NCBI RefSeq assembly: GCF_013294115.1
Contig: NZ_JABSNP010000032.1
Location: forward strand, 1-35,240
Source: Hymenobacter caeli
GTDB lineage: Bacteria; Bacteroidota; Bacteroidia; Cytophagales; Hymenobacteraceae
DNA length: 35,240 nt
Direction: 5' to 3'
Shown: positions 21,443-29,237 of the stretch, piece after piece
Layout of the letters: each line of letters opens with the position of its first letter
Numbering within the stretch: position 1 is the stretch's first letter
Program-made: the position numbers and the translations under genes
The notes under the pieces: model-generated
The model's database searches: none
The model's input: the letters and a program-made list of their open reading frames with translations, nothing else
What the model was told of the DNA's origin: nothing

Positions 21443-24028
21443 ATGAATAAAAAACTACTGATTGTACCATTCGTGCTGGCGAGCAGCGCCGCCTGGGCGC
21501 AGAGCCAGAGCCTGGCGGGCCAGGTACTCGACGACGCGGGCCGGCCCGTAATCGGGGCCACGGTGGTGGAAAAGGGCACCAACAACGGCATCGGCACCGA
21601 CGCCAACGGGCGGTTTGTGCTGCGGGCCCGCACGGCCCAGCCGCGCCTGGTGGTGAGTGCGTTGGGCTACACCACCCAGGAGGTGGCCGCCAGCGGGGCG
21701 TCCATTGCCGTGCGCCTGGCCACGAGCAGCACCGCCCTCGAAGGGGTGCAGGTGGTGGGCTCGCGCAGCCTCAACCGTTCCGTGACCGATTCGCCCTCGC
21801 CGGTCGACATCATCGACGTGCGGCAGGTGACGGCCAAAACCGGGCAGCTCGACGTGAACCAGCTGCTGCAATTCGTGGCCCCGTCCTTCAACTCGAACCG
21901 CCAGACCGGGGCCGACGGGGCCGACCACGTGGACCCGGCCAGCCTGCGCGGCCTGGGCCCCGACCAAACCCTGGTGCTCGTGAACGGCAAGCGCTGGCAC
22001 CAGTCGTCGCTCGTGAACCTGTTCGGCTCGCGCGGCCGCGGCAACACCGGCACCGACCTGAACACGATTCCGGCCGCCAGCATCGAGCGGATTGAGATTC
22101 TGCGCGACGGGGCCTCGGCCCAGTACGGCTCCGACGCCATTGCGGGCGTCATCAACATCGTGCTCAAAACCAGCACCAAGGAGCTGACGGCCAACGTGAA
22201 CTACGGGGCCTACCAGGCCAAGTACCGCTTCGACGACCAGAAGCTGGACGGCGGCAACTTCAACGCCAACCTCAACTACGGGCTGCCCGTGGGCAAGGGC
22301 GGCTTCGTGAACGCCACCGTCGATTTCAACCAGCGCGAGCACACCCAGCGGGCCAACGTGCCGGCCCCCGACGGCATCCAGCGCCGCCAGTACGGCGACC
22401 CGCGGGTGTTCAACACGTCGGTGTACGTCAACAGCAAGCTGCCGCTCAGCGAGAAGGTGTACGCTTATGTGTTCGGCGGCTTCAACGCGCGCCGGGGCGA
22501 GGCCTACGCCTACACCCGCTTTCCAACCATTGGCAAAGACAGCCTGGGCCACGACATCCCCAACCCGCGCAGCAACGCCACGCTCTACCCCGACGGCTTC
22601 GATCCGGTTATCACCAGCAATGTGTTCGACGGGCACGGCGTGACCGGCGTGCGCGGCACCTTCGGGCCGTGGGACATGGACCTGAGCAACGGCTTCGGCT
22701 CGAACCGCTTCCACTACGGGCTGAACAACTCGCTGAACGCCACGCTGGGCGTGAAGTCGCCGACGATTTTTGACGCCGGCGGCTTCCAGCTCCAGCAGGA
22801 CGTGGTGGACCTGAACGTGAGCCGCAACTTCAAAACCGTGGCGCAGGGCCTGAACCTGGCCTTCGGCGGCGAGCTGCGCCGCGAGTGGTACCAGATTTTT
22901 GCCGGCGAGCCCGCTTCCTACACCAACTACCAGCCCGGGTCGGGCATCCCGGGCGGGTCGCAGGGCTTCCCCGGCTTCCAGCCGCGCAACGAGCTGCACG
23001 CCAGCCGTAACAACGTGGGCGTGTACGCCGACGCCGAGCTGGACGTGACCAAGGCCTTTTTGGTGGAAGGGGCCGTGCGGTACGAGCACTACAGCGACTT
23101 TGGCAGCAACGTGACCGGTAAGCTGGCCACCCGCCTCAAGCTGAGCGACAACTTCGCGCTGCGCGGTACGCTCAGCACTGGGTTCCGGGCCCCGTCGCTG
23201 GCCCAGATTAATTTCAACACCGTGTTCACCAACGTGGTGGGGGGCGTGCCGATTGACGTATTGATTGACCGCAACAACGGCCCCGTGACGCGGGCCGTGG
23301 GCATTCCGCCGCTCACGCGCGAGCTGTCGCGCTCGGCCAGCGTGGGCTTCACGGGCCGGATAGGCTCCGTCCTGAGCTTCACCGTGGACGGCTACTACAT
23401 CCACATCCAGGACCGCATCGTGCTCACCGGGGCCTTTCCTAACGACGACAACATCATCGGGCCCACCCTCACGGCCCTCAACGTGGGTCAGGCCCAGTTC
23501 TTCGCCAACGCGGCCTCGACCAGCACGTTTGGCCTCGACGCCGTGGTGGCCAACACCCTGGGCGTGGGCACCGGCCGCCTCACCACCACGCTGGCCGCCA
23601 ACCTCAACCGCTTGAACGTGACCAGCGTGCAGACGACGCCCTTGCTGGCCGGCAAGGAAGATATTTTCTTCGGCCAGCGCGAGCAGGCGTTTGTGAAGGC
23701 CTCGGCCCCGCCCTACAAAATCAACCTCACCGGTGACTACAACCTGGGCCGCTTCGGGGCCCTGCTGCGGTTCGTGTACTTCGGGCCCGTCGACCTCTAC
23801 GATTACACCCCCGAACTCAACCACTACCACCCGCGCCTGACCACCGACGTGGCCCTGAGCTACGCCCTCACCAACCAGCTGAGCCTGTCGGTGGGCAGCT
23901 CGAACGTGTTCAACAAGTACCCCGACTTCTTTAACCCCCAGGCCACCGAAACCGGCGGGGCCTGGGACCCCGTGCAGATGGGCTCCAACGGCCGGTTCCT
24001 CTTCGCCAAGCTGCAAGCCCGGTTTTAG
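21443..24028 (+). CDS. TonB-dependent outer-membrane receptor
   Basis: The 861-residue receptor has a signal peptide (KKLLIVPFVLASSAAWAQ), a carboxypeptidase-regulatory-like domain (about 23-100: GQVLDDAGRPVIGATV), a plug domain (about 115-240: SLRGLGPDQTLVLVNGKR, ERIEILRDGASAQYGSDAIA, VINIVLKTS) and a beta barrel ending in Phe (FLFAKLQARF). The plug resembles iron-complex or cobalamin-type receptors rather than SusC, and no SusD partner is next to it, so a siderophore or small ligand is likelier than a polysaccharide. A TATATTTA box at 21410-21417 resembles a -7 element. The gene appears intact. Confidence 0.92.
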   Translation: MNKKLLIVPFVLASSAAWAQSQSLAGQVLDDAGRPVIGATVVEKGTNNGIGTDANGRFVLRARTAQPRLVVSALGYTTQEVAASGASIAVRLATSSTALEGVQVVGSRSLNRSVTDSPSPVDIIDVRQVTAKTGQLDVNQLLQFVAPSFNSNRQTGADGADHVDPASLRGLGPDQTLVLVNGKRWHQSSLVNLFGSRGRGNTGTDLNTIPAASIERIEILRDGASAQYGSDAIAGVINIVLKTSTKELTANVNYGAYQAKYRFDDQKLDGGNFNANLNYGLPVGKGGFVNATVDFNQREHTQRANVPAPDGIQRRQYGDPRVFNTSVYVNSKLPLSEKVYAYVFGGFNARRGEAYAYTRFPTIGKDSLGHDIPNPRSNATLYPDGFDPVITSNVFDGHGVTGVRGTFGPWDMDLSNGFGSNRFHYGLNNSLNATLGVKSPTIFDAGGFQLQQDVVDLNVSRNFKTVAQGLNLAFGGELRREWYQIFAGEPASYTNYQPGSGIPGGSQGFPGFQPRNELHASRNNVGVYADAELDVTKAFLVEGAVRYEHYSDFGSNVTGKLATRLKLSDNFALRGTLSTGFRAPSLAQINFNTVFTNVVGGVPIDVLIDRNNGPVTRAVGIPPLTRELSRSASVGFTGRIGSVLSFTVDGYYIHIQDRIVLTGAFPNDDNIIGPTLTALNVGQAQFFANAASTSTFGLDAVVANTLGVGTGRLTTTLAANLNRLNVTSVQTTPLLAGKEDIFFGQREQAFVKASAPPYKINLTGDYNLGRFGALLRFVYFGPVDLYDYTPELNHYHPRLTTDVALSYALTNQLSLSVGSSNVFNKYPDFFNPQATETGGAWDPVQMGSNGRFLFAKLQARF

Positions 24029-24038
24029 AGGATAAAAG

Positions 24039-24132
24039 AACGTCGTGCTGACCGCAGGGAGGTATTTCTGCCGCGTAAGTGATTCTGATTACTGCTGCGG
24101 TAGAGATGCTTCCCTGCGGTCAGCACGACGTT
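24039..24132. repeat. REP-like palindromic intergenic repeat, copy 2
   Basis: A perfect 22-base inverted repeat (24039-24060 and 24111-24132, containing GTCGTGCTGACCGCAGGGA) flanks the same core as copy 1 (ACTGCTGCGGTAGAGATGCT). The arm interiors differ from copy 1 yet pair perfectly with each other. It lies between the TonB receptor and hslV. Confidence 0.8.
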
Positions 24133-24168
24133 TTAAGGGATTCCAACCATCGACCGACTGGGAGGGCG

Positions 24169-24176
24169 TATTTTTG
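24169..24176 (+). promoter_or_regulatory. -7 box (TATTTTTG) four bases before hslV
   Basis: TATTTTTG matches TAnnTTTG exactly. It ends only four bases before ATG 24181, so if used it would give an almost or fully leaderless mRNA. No clear -33 TTG is present. Confidence 0.4.
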
Positions 24177-24180
24177 CCCT

Positions 24181-24726
24181 ATGCTCCCAAAAATTCGCTC
24201 CACGACCGTGCTCGGCGTGCGCCACAACGGCCAGATTGCCCTCGGGGCCGACGGCCAGGCCACGATGGACAAGCACGTGGCCAAAAACAACGTGCGCAAA
24301 GTGCGCCAGCTCAACGACGGCAGGGTGGTAACCGGCTTTGCCGGCTCCACGGCCGATGCCTTTATGCTGCTCGACCGCTTCGAGGAGAAGCTCGCCGCCT
24401 ACGGCAACAACCTCAAGCGGGCCGCCATCGAGCTGGCCAAAGACTGGCGCAAAGACCAGTACCTGCGCAAGCTGGAGGCCATGATGGTGGTCTGCGACAA
24501 GGACGAGCTGCTGATCATCAGCGGCACCGGCGACGTGCTGGAGCCCGACACCGACGTGGCCGCCATCGGCTCGGGGGCCATGTACGCCCAGGCCGCCGCC
24601 CTGGCCCTGAAAAAGCACGCCCCGCACCTCACCGCCCGCCAGATGGTGGAAGACGCCCTGCACATCGCGGCCGATATCTGCATCTACACCAACCACAATT
24701 TGATAATCGCGGAGCCTGCTTCTTAG
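24181..24726 (+). CDS. hslV: ATP-dependent protease proteolytic subunit HslV
   Basis: The 181-residue protein is a proteasome-beta-like peptidase. The N-terminal MLPKIRS would be removed to expose Thr8 in STTVLGVRHNGQIALGADGQ. The family block GKxxR-like lysine is in NNVRKVRQLNDGRVVTGFAGSTADA, and the C-terminal part has AIGSGAMYAQAAALAL and DICIYTNHN. HslV forms a dodecamer capped by the HslU ATPase and degrades misfolded or regulatory proteins. hslU is not adjacent, unlike the usual hslVU pair, and must be elsewhere. The start at ATG 24181 fits the short propeptide. Confidence 0.95.
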   Translation: MLPKIRSTTVLGVRHNGQIALGADGQATMDKHVAKNNVRKVRQLNDGRVVTGFAGSTADAFMLLDRFEEKLAAYGNNLKRAAIELAKDWRKDQYLRKLEAMMVVCDKDELLIISGTGDVLEPDTDVAAIGSGAMYAQAAALALKKHAPHLTARQMVEDALHIAADICIYTNHNLIIAEPAS

Positions 24727-24828
24727 CTAATAGCTAATGGCTACTAGCTATTAGCTTCTCGTACTAGAAAGCTTACAAGACATATTTCTCAGAAGCTAAT
24801 AGCTAACAGCTAAAGGCTAACAGCTTAA
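24724..24828. repeat. Cluster of TTAGCTAATAGC-type repeats
   Basis: The gap between hslV and the next gene is built of many variants of TTAGCTAATAGCTAA in both orientations. They include a perfect 15-base inverted pair TAGCTATTAGCTTCT and AGAAGCTAATAGCTA. A related string occurs at about 11773-11795. The DNA is AT-rich, noncoding and can fold into hairpins; it may end hslV transcripts or be a small repeat element. Confidence 0.6.
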
Positions 24829-24834
24829 AAAAAA

Positions 24835-25806
24835 ATGCACATCACCAATTTCCTCAAGCACCACTACCGCCACTTCAACGCCGCGGCGCTCATCGACGCG
24901 GCCGACGGCTATAACAAGCACATTGCCGAGGGCGGCAAAATGATGATAACACTGGCCGGGGCCATGAGCACCGCCGAGATGGGTATCCAGCTGGCCGAGC
25001 TGATTCGGCAGGACAAGGTGCAGATTATCAGCTGCACCGGGGCCAACTTGGAGGAGGACATCTTCAACCTCGTGGCCCACGACTTTTACGAGCGGGTGCC
25101 CAACTATCGCGACCTGACGCCCGCCGACGAGCACGAGCTGCTGAAGCGCCACATGAACCGCGTGACCGACACCTGCATTCCCGAGGAAGAGGCCATGCGC
25201 CGCCTGGAGCACGTGGTGCTGAAGTTTTGGGAGAAGGCCGACGCCGAGGGCAAGGCGTACTTCCCGCACGAGTTTTTCTACCAGATTCTGCTGAGCGGCG
25301 AGCTGGAGCAGTACTACCAGATTGACCCCAAGGACTCGTGGATGCTGGCCGCGGCCGAGAAAAACCTGCCCATCATTTGCCCCGGCTGGGAAGACTCGAC
25401 GCTCGGCAACATCTACGCCGGCCACGTCATCAGCGGCGACATCAAGAACGTGCACACCATGCGCACGGGCATTCAGTACATGATTTACCTGGCCGAGTGG
25501 TACACCAAAACCGCCACTGAAGAAAGTAAAATCGGCTTTTTCCAGATTGGCGGCGGCATTGCCGGCGACTTCCCTATTTGCGTGGTGCCCATGCTGCACC
25601 AAGACTTGCAGCGCCACTCGGTGCCGCTGTGGGGCTACTTCTGCCAGATTTCGGATTCCACGACCAGCTACGGCAGCTACTCGGGGGCCGTGCCCAACGA
25701 GAAAATTACCTGGGGCAAGCTGGGCGAGAAAACTCCCAAGTTCATCATTGAGAGCGACGCCACCATCGTGGCCCCGCTGATTTTCGCGATTGTGCTGGGG
25801 CAGTAA
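24835..25806 (+). CDS. Deoxyhypusine synthase-like protein (bacterial, lysine-less type)
   Basis: The 323-residue protein follows the deoxyhypusine synthase family: ITLAGAMSTAEMGIQLAELI, IISCTGANLEEDIFNLVAH, LPIICPGWEDSTLGN, and the C-terminal FQIGGGIAGDFPI, STTSYGSYSGAVPNEKITWGK and ESDATIVAPLIFA (NAD- and amine-binding blocks). In eukaryotes the enzyme modifies eIF5A, which bacteria lack; some bacterial homologues are thought to make homospermidine or related polyamines. The reaction-intermediate Lys of the eukaryotic enzyme (in GGGVVKHH) is replaced here by Gly in GGGIAGD. The chemistry must therefore differ or use another residue. Start is ATG 24835, right after an A-run. Confidence 0.85.
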   Translation: MHITNFLKHHYRHFNAAALIDAADGYNKHIAEGGKMMITLAGAMSTAEMGIQLAELIRQDKVQIISCTGANLEEDIFNLVAHDFYERVPNYRDLTPADEHELLKRHMNRVTDTCIPEEEAMRRLEHVVLKFWEKADAEGKAYFPHEFFYQILLSGELEQYYQIDPKDSWMLAAAEKNLPIICPGWEDSTLGNIYAGHVISGDIKNVHTMRTGIQYMIYLAEWYTKTATEESKIGFFQIGGGIAGDFPICVVPMLHQDLQRHSVPLWGYFCQISDSTTSYGSYSGAVPNEKITWGKLGEKTPKFIIESDATIVAPLIFAIVLGQ

Positions 25807-25810
25807 GTCC

Positions 25811-27553
25811 ATGAACAACCCGCCTCTGGTGCCCGGCTTCGCCGCTTCGGCTGGCCGGCCGGCCCGTTCCTTTGGGGAGCGGGCCGGCCGGGCGGCGGGG
25901 GCGGCGCTGCTCGTGCTGGGGGCCCTGGCGCTGCTGGCGTACCTGCTGACGCCCTACGCCGCCCTGCGCGACTGGTACCTGGGCCGCACCCCCGACCTCT
26001 ACCGCGCCGCTACTTGGCCGGTTGCCTTCTTTACACCCGCCGTGAAAGCGCGGGGTAACGGGCTGGCCGGGCTGGCGCTGGTGGGGCTGGCCGGCCGTTG
26101 GTGGCGGCACCGCAACCGGCCGCTGCCCGCCGCCGGCCCGGCCCCGGCGGCCCCCCTGCTGAGCCGGGCCGATGCCCCCTGGCTGGCGGGGCTGCTGGTG
26201 CTGGCGGCGGGCCTGTGGGCCTGGGGGGCCACGCGGGTGCCCCCGGCCTACGACGAGGTGTTTTCGGCCGTGTTTTGCGCGGGGAGCGGGTCGGTGTTCG
26301 TGGCCTGGAGCTACTATATGCTGCCCAACAACCACGTGCTGTTCAACGTGTTGAACGGCACACTGTTTGGGGGATTGCACAATGCCTCGTTGTTGGTGTT
26401 TACGGGCCGGGCGCTGTCGGGGCTGGCCTACGCGGGCACGCTGGCCGTGGTGTACCGGCTAGGCACGGCCCTGAGCGGGCGGCGCTGGGCCGGGGCGGGC
26501 CTGGCCGTGCTGGCGGCGGTGCAGTTTTCGCTGTGGGGTTTCGGGTTCCAGGCCCGCGGCTACGCCCTGTACGCCCTGCTGCACTGGGTGGCGCTGGCCA
26601 CGCTGCTTGGCCACTGGCAGCAGCCGCGGCGGCGCGGCTGGCTGGTGGCCAATGCCTGGGCCGTAGCGGCGGGCTACGCCACGGTACCCACGTTTTTGTT
26701 CTACCACGCGGCGCAGCTGCTGGCCGCCGCCGCCGAGCAGCTCCGGCAGCGGCGGTTCGACGGGCGGTTTTGGGCGTGCCAAGCGGGGGCGCTGGCGCTG
26801 GCGGGCGCGTTCTACCTGCCGGTATTGGGCTTTTCGGGCCTGGCGGCCCTCGCGGCCAACCCCTACGTGCTGCCGGCCAAAGGGCCGTTGGGAGCTTTCG
26901 TCGCCGCGGCCTGGCCAGATGTTAAAGGCTACGCTGCCTACTGCTTCGGGGGCGTGTGGCCGGCGTACGCGCTGGCCCTGCTGCCGTTGGCCCTGCTGGC
27001 TTGCCGCCCGTGGCGGCGGCTGGGGCTGCTGTACCTGGCGTGGCTGCTGGTGCTGGCGGGCGGCACGCTGGCGCTGCGGCACGTGGTGTTTCACCGCAAC
27101 CTGCTGGGGCTGTTCAGCGTGGCGCTGGTGCTGGGGCCCCTGGCGGTGGGGGCCCTGCTGGGGCGCTGGCGGCGCTGGGCCGGTGCGCTGGGGGCGGTGG
27201 CGCTGGGCGTTTGGCTGGCGGTGGGCTTCGTGCGGCACAGCCCCATGCGCGACGCCACCAACCTGTACTACTACAACATCGCCGACACCTACGCGCTGGC
27301 CCAGCAGCGGCTTTGGGGCCTGCCCGCCGGGGCCTCGGTGGCCTTCGCGGAGGAAAGCTTTTACCCGTACTGGCTGTACCAGCGCGGCGGCGGCCAGGCC
27401 GCGCACCCCGCGCACCGACCGGCGTACCCGGCTGCCTACTACATCACCGCGCCCAACGACGGCCTGCCGCCCGCCCTGGCCCCGCGCTACCAGCCCGTCG
27501 ACACGGTGGGCGGCTACCGCCTGTGGCGGCTCCGGGCGGGCGGGGTGTGGTAG
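25811..27553 (+). CDS. Polytopic membrane protein, probable GT39/ArnT-like glycosyltransferase
   Basis: The 580-residue protein has more than ten hydrophobic helices and a GT-C-like layout. After the second helix there is a loop with VPPAYDEVFSAVFC, which carries the acidic residues seen in GT-C mannosyltransferases. Later loops include YYMLPNNHVLFNVLNG and a periplasmic tail (from about 480) with YYYNIADTYALAQQRLW. Members use polyprenyl-phosphate sugars to glycosylate lipids or proteins outside the membrane. The family call is from topology and the DE loop, not a firm motif match. ATG 25811 starts five bases after the preceding stop, so it is probably co-transcribed with the deoxyhypusine-synthase-like gene. 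Confidence 0.65.
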   Translation: MNNPPLVPGFAASAGRPARSFGERAGRAAGAALLVLGALALLAYLLTPYAALRDWYLGRTPDLYRAATWPVAFFTPAVKARGNGLAGLALVGLAGRWWRHRNRPLPAAGPAPAAPLLSRADAPWLAGLLVLAAGLWAWGATRVPPAYDEVFSAVFCAGSGSVFVAWSYYMLPNNHVLFNVLNGTLFGGLHNASLLVFTGRALSGLAYAGTLAVVYRLGTALSGRRWAGAGLAVLAAVQFSLWGFGFQARGYALYALLHWVALATLLGHWQQPRRRGWLVANAWAVAAGYATVPTFLFYHAAQLLAAAAEQLRQRRFDGRFWACQAGALALAGAFYLPVLGFSGLAALAANPYVLPAKGPLGAFVAAAWPDVKGYAAYCFGGVWPAYALALLPLALLACRPWRRLGLLYLAWLLVLAGGTLALRHVVFHRNLLGLFSVALVLGPLAVGALLGRWRRWAGALGAVALGVWLAVGFVRHSPMRDATNLYYYNIADTYALAQQRLWGLPAGASVAFAEESFYPYWLYQRGGGQAAHPAHRPAYPAAYYITAPNDGLPPALAPRYQPVDTVGGYRLWRLRAGGVW

Positions 27554-27560
27554 CGGCCCG

Positions 27561-28052
27561 CTAGCGCCACACGCCCGCCACGGTGGTGTCGGCGAAGCTG
27601 AGGCGGGCGGGCGTGGTGCGCAGGTCGAGGGTGCCGGTGGTGTGGCGGTCGCGCACGGTGATGCGCAGCCGGTACACCTGCGGCGGCAGGTCTTGCAGGC
27701 TGATGGTGCTGCGGGCGGGCCCAATATCGGCCGTCAGGCCGTCGTGCACCACGCCGCAGTAGCGCAGGCTGAGCACGTTGTCTTCCTGCCGCAGTAGGCT
27801 GGCCACGAGGTGGTCGCTGCCGCTGGCATTGAACACGTTGTCTTTGCTGAGCAGAAACGTCTCGACCGTGCCCGGCAGCTGCACGGCCTGCTGCTGCGTG
27901 CGCAGGAGCACCTGGTACCCACTGGGCCCCGGCGCGCCGCAGCCGTTTTCCGTTGCCAGTTCTGCGCCTTCGCCGGGGGCCAGGCCCGGGTCGTCGCTTT
28001 TGCTGCAACTGAACAGCGCGAGGGAAGCGGCGAGAAGCAGGGGCAAGCGCAT
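27561..28052 (-). CDS. Small lipoprotein of unknown function
   Basis: The 163-residue product starts with a lipoprotein signal (RLPLLLAASLALFSCSKSDD), with the lipobox Cys near residue 17. Acidic SKSDDP follows it, as in Bacteroidota surface lipoproteins. The rest is beta-rich (SGYQVLLRTQQQAVQLPG, YRLRITVRDRHTTGTLDL), perhaps an Ig-like or lipocalin-like fold. No family is recognised. The ATG at 28050-28052 is chosen since it begins the signal; the longer frame adds 29 unlikely residues. It converges with the glycosyltransferase-like gene, seven bases apart. Confidence 0.75.
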   Translation of the reverse strand: MRLPLLLAASLALFSCSKSDDPGLAPGEGAELATENGCGAPGPSGYQVLLRTQQQAVQLPGTVETFLLSKDNVFNASGSDHLVASLLRQEDNVLSLRYCGVVHDGLTADIGPARSTISLQDLPPQVYRLRITVRDRHTTGTLDLRTTPARLSFADTTVAGVWR

Positions 28053-28201
28053 GCGGGCGAACGGAAAAAGGGGGATGCTGGCTAGAGGACCTCCGCGCCG
28101 CCGAAAAGGTTGCACGGCCGCCCGCCGCCGGGGGGCCATGGATCAGCGCCCAGTGCCTCGAAGCCGCGGGTCAGATGCAGGTGTAGTTATCAGCTATTTT
28201 A

Positions 28202-28678
28202 TTAAACCTCCTCCGTGTCAGGAGGGTAATTCCAATAGTCTGCTTGCCAAAAATGATTCTTGTGTTCAGGCCATATTATGTGAATTTCTTCTAGCAACTG
28301 TCTGCCGCCTACAGTCACGGAAGTTTCGTGCGAAAAATAAAGAGCGAATTGAAAGTCCTTATCGGTGTACATCCGCTCGAGTCCATCATAGAAGAATGTG
28401 CAATTACGAAGGGGCTGTATGCTTACTTCACCATCTTCAACAAGTTCATAAACCTCAGTTAAGCTATAAATACGACCTATCGTATTAATTATTTCTTTCT
28501 CAAAAATGTCAAAGTAATCAGCATGATAAATCTCTGTATTCTCAATAGCTTCATTCCCGCTTATGGGAATCCAGCCGAATGGAATTCGCCATTTCCACCG
28601 CGCATTTAATTCTAGAATTATTAAGTCTTTGTCCACTGGTGTAATTACTGAAAAGTAAAAATGCCCGCTTTCCTTCAA
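28202..28678 (-). CDS. AT-rich orphan protein, start inside a terminator hairpin
   Basis: The 158-residue frame is rich in acidic and aromatic residues (GHFYFSVITPVDKDLIILEL, IYHADYFDIFEKEIINTIG, IHIIWPEHKNHFWQADYW). No family is recognised; small, acidic AT-rich orphan proteins of this sort are sometimes immunity proteins, but no toxin is nearby. The only start upstream of the first strand is TTG 28676-28678, which lies in the loop of the terminator at 28660-28698; GTG 28634-28636 is an alternative. An in-frame stop at 28706-28708 bars a longer form. The gene may have lost its 5' end. Its composition is clearly unlike its GC-rich neighbours. Confidence 0.55.
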   Translation of the reverse strand: MKESGHFYFSVITPVDKDLIILELNARWKWRIPFGWIPISGNEAIENTEIYHADYFDIFEKEIINTIGRIYSLTEVYELVEDGEVSIQPLRNCTFFYDGLERMYTDKDFQFALYFSHETSVTVGGRQLLEEIHIIWPEHKNHFWQADYWNYPPDTEEV

Positions 28679-28698
28679 GCTAAAGGAAAGCGGGCATT
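28660..28698 (-). terminator. Intrinsic terminator of the cytochrome-b-like gene
   Basis: AATGCCCGCTTTCCTT (28660-28675) and its exact reverse complement (28683-28698) form a 16-base stem with a seven-base loop. On the minus strand it is followed by TTTTT. It lies 18 bases after the stop of the gene at 28717-29178 and overlaps the 5' end of the orphan gene. Confidence 0.85.
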
Positions 28699-28716
28699 GT
28701 AAGAGCTACTTGTTAG

Positions 28717-29178
28717 CTAAAACCGGAACAGCGGCCGGTACGGGTTCCAGAGGCCCCACGGAATCATGAGCAGCACCAGGGCCAGGGCGACGCCGTAGTA
28801 GATGAAGGCGGTTTTGTGCTTGGCCGTGTCGTCGAGGCGCTTTTTGGACAGCGTGCGGCCGATTTGGGCGATGATGACGGCCAGCACCATGAGGGCCACG
28901 TGCTCCATGCCGAAGAAGCGCACCGCCGGGTCTTTCATGGCACCGGCTGCTTTCATGGCTTTGAAGCCGTATTGGGGACTGAGGCCGAAGTACAGGCCCA
29001 GGCCCACGATGAGCTGCAACAGCATGAAGCCCACGAAGCTGGCCCCGAAGGCGTTGTCGCCCTTGGCAAACGGGCGGTGGCCGGTCCAGCCCACGTAGGC
29101 GCGGTACACGGCCACGAGGCCGGCCCCGAGCACGAAATAGCGGAGGTAGGAGTGCAGATAAAGCAGAACTTGGTACAT
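28717..29178 (-). CDS. Four-helix membrane protein, often annotated as cytochrome b
   Basis: The 153-residue protein has four transmembrane helices: SYLRYFVLGAGLVAVYRAYVG, FVGFMLLQLIVGLGLYFGL, VALMVLAVIIAQIGRTL and FIYYGVALALVLLMIPW. Conserved-looking His residues lie in YLHSYLRYF near the start, in FFGMEHVALM, and in TAKHKTAFI, which could bind haem. Similar Bacteroidota proteins carry the cytochrome B label on weak grounds, so electron transfer is plausible but not shown. It has a good -7 box at 29214-29221 and a strong terminator, so it appears to be a single-gene unit. Confidence 0.75.
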   Translation of the reverse strand: MYQVLLYLHSYLRYFVLGAGLVAVYRAYVGWTGHRPFAKGDNAFGASFVGFMLLQLIVGLGLYFGLSPQYGFKAMKAAGAMKDPAVRFFGMEHVALMVLAVIIAQIGRTLSKKRLDDTAKHKTAFIYYGVALALVLLMIPWGLWNPYRPLFRF

Positions 29179-29213
29179 GGTGCTGAAAGAAGCGTGGGGG
29201 TTGGGTACTACAA

Positions 29214-29221
29214 CAAAAGTA
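29214..29221 (-). promoter_or_regulatory. -7 box (TACTTTTG) of the cytochrome-b-like gene
   Basis: Read on the minus strand this matches TAnnTTTG exactly. It is 36 bases before ATG 29178. No well-spaced -33 element was seen. Confidence 0.45.
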
Positions 29222-29237
29222 GGGGCAAGTTGGGGCC

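Noticed and set aside
21455..24016. An 853-codon open frame on the minus strand opposite the TonB receptor
   Set aside because: It mirrors the receptor codons in GC-rich DNA, has a His/Val/Gly-rich composition with no family motifs, and the plus-strand protein is clearly real.
24722..24834. CRISPR-like repetition between hslV and the next gene
   Set aside because: The repeats are irregular, in both orientations, and lack spacers of even length; no cas genes are present.
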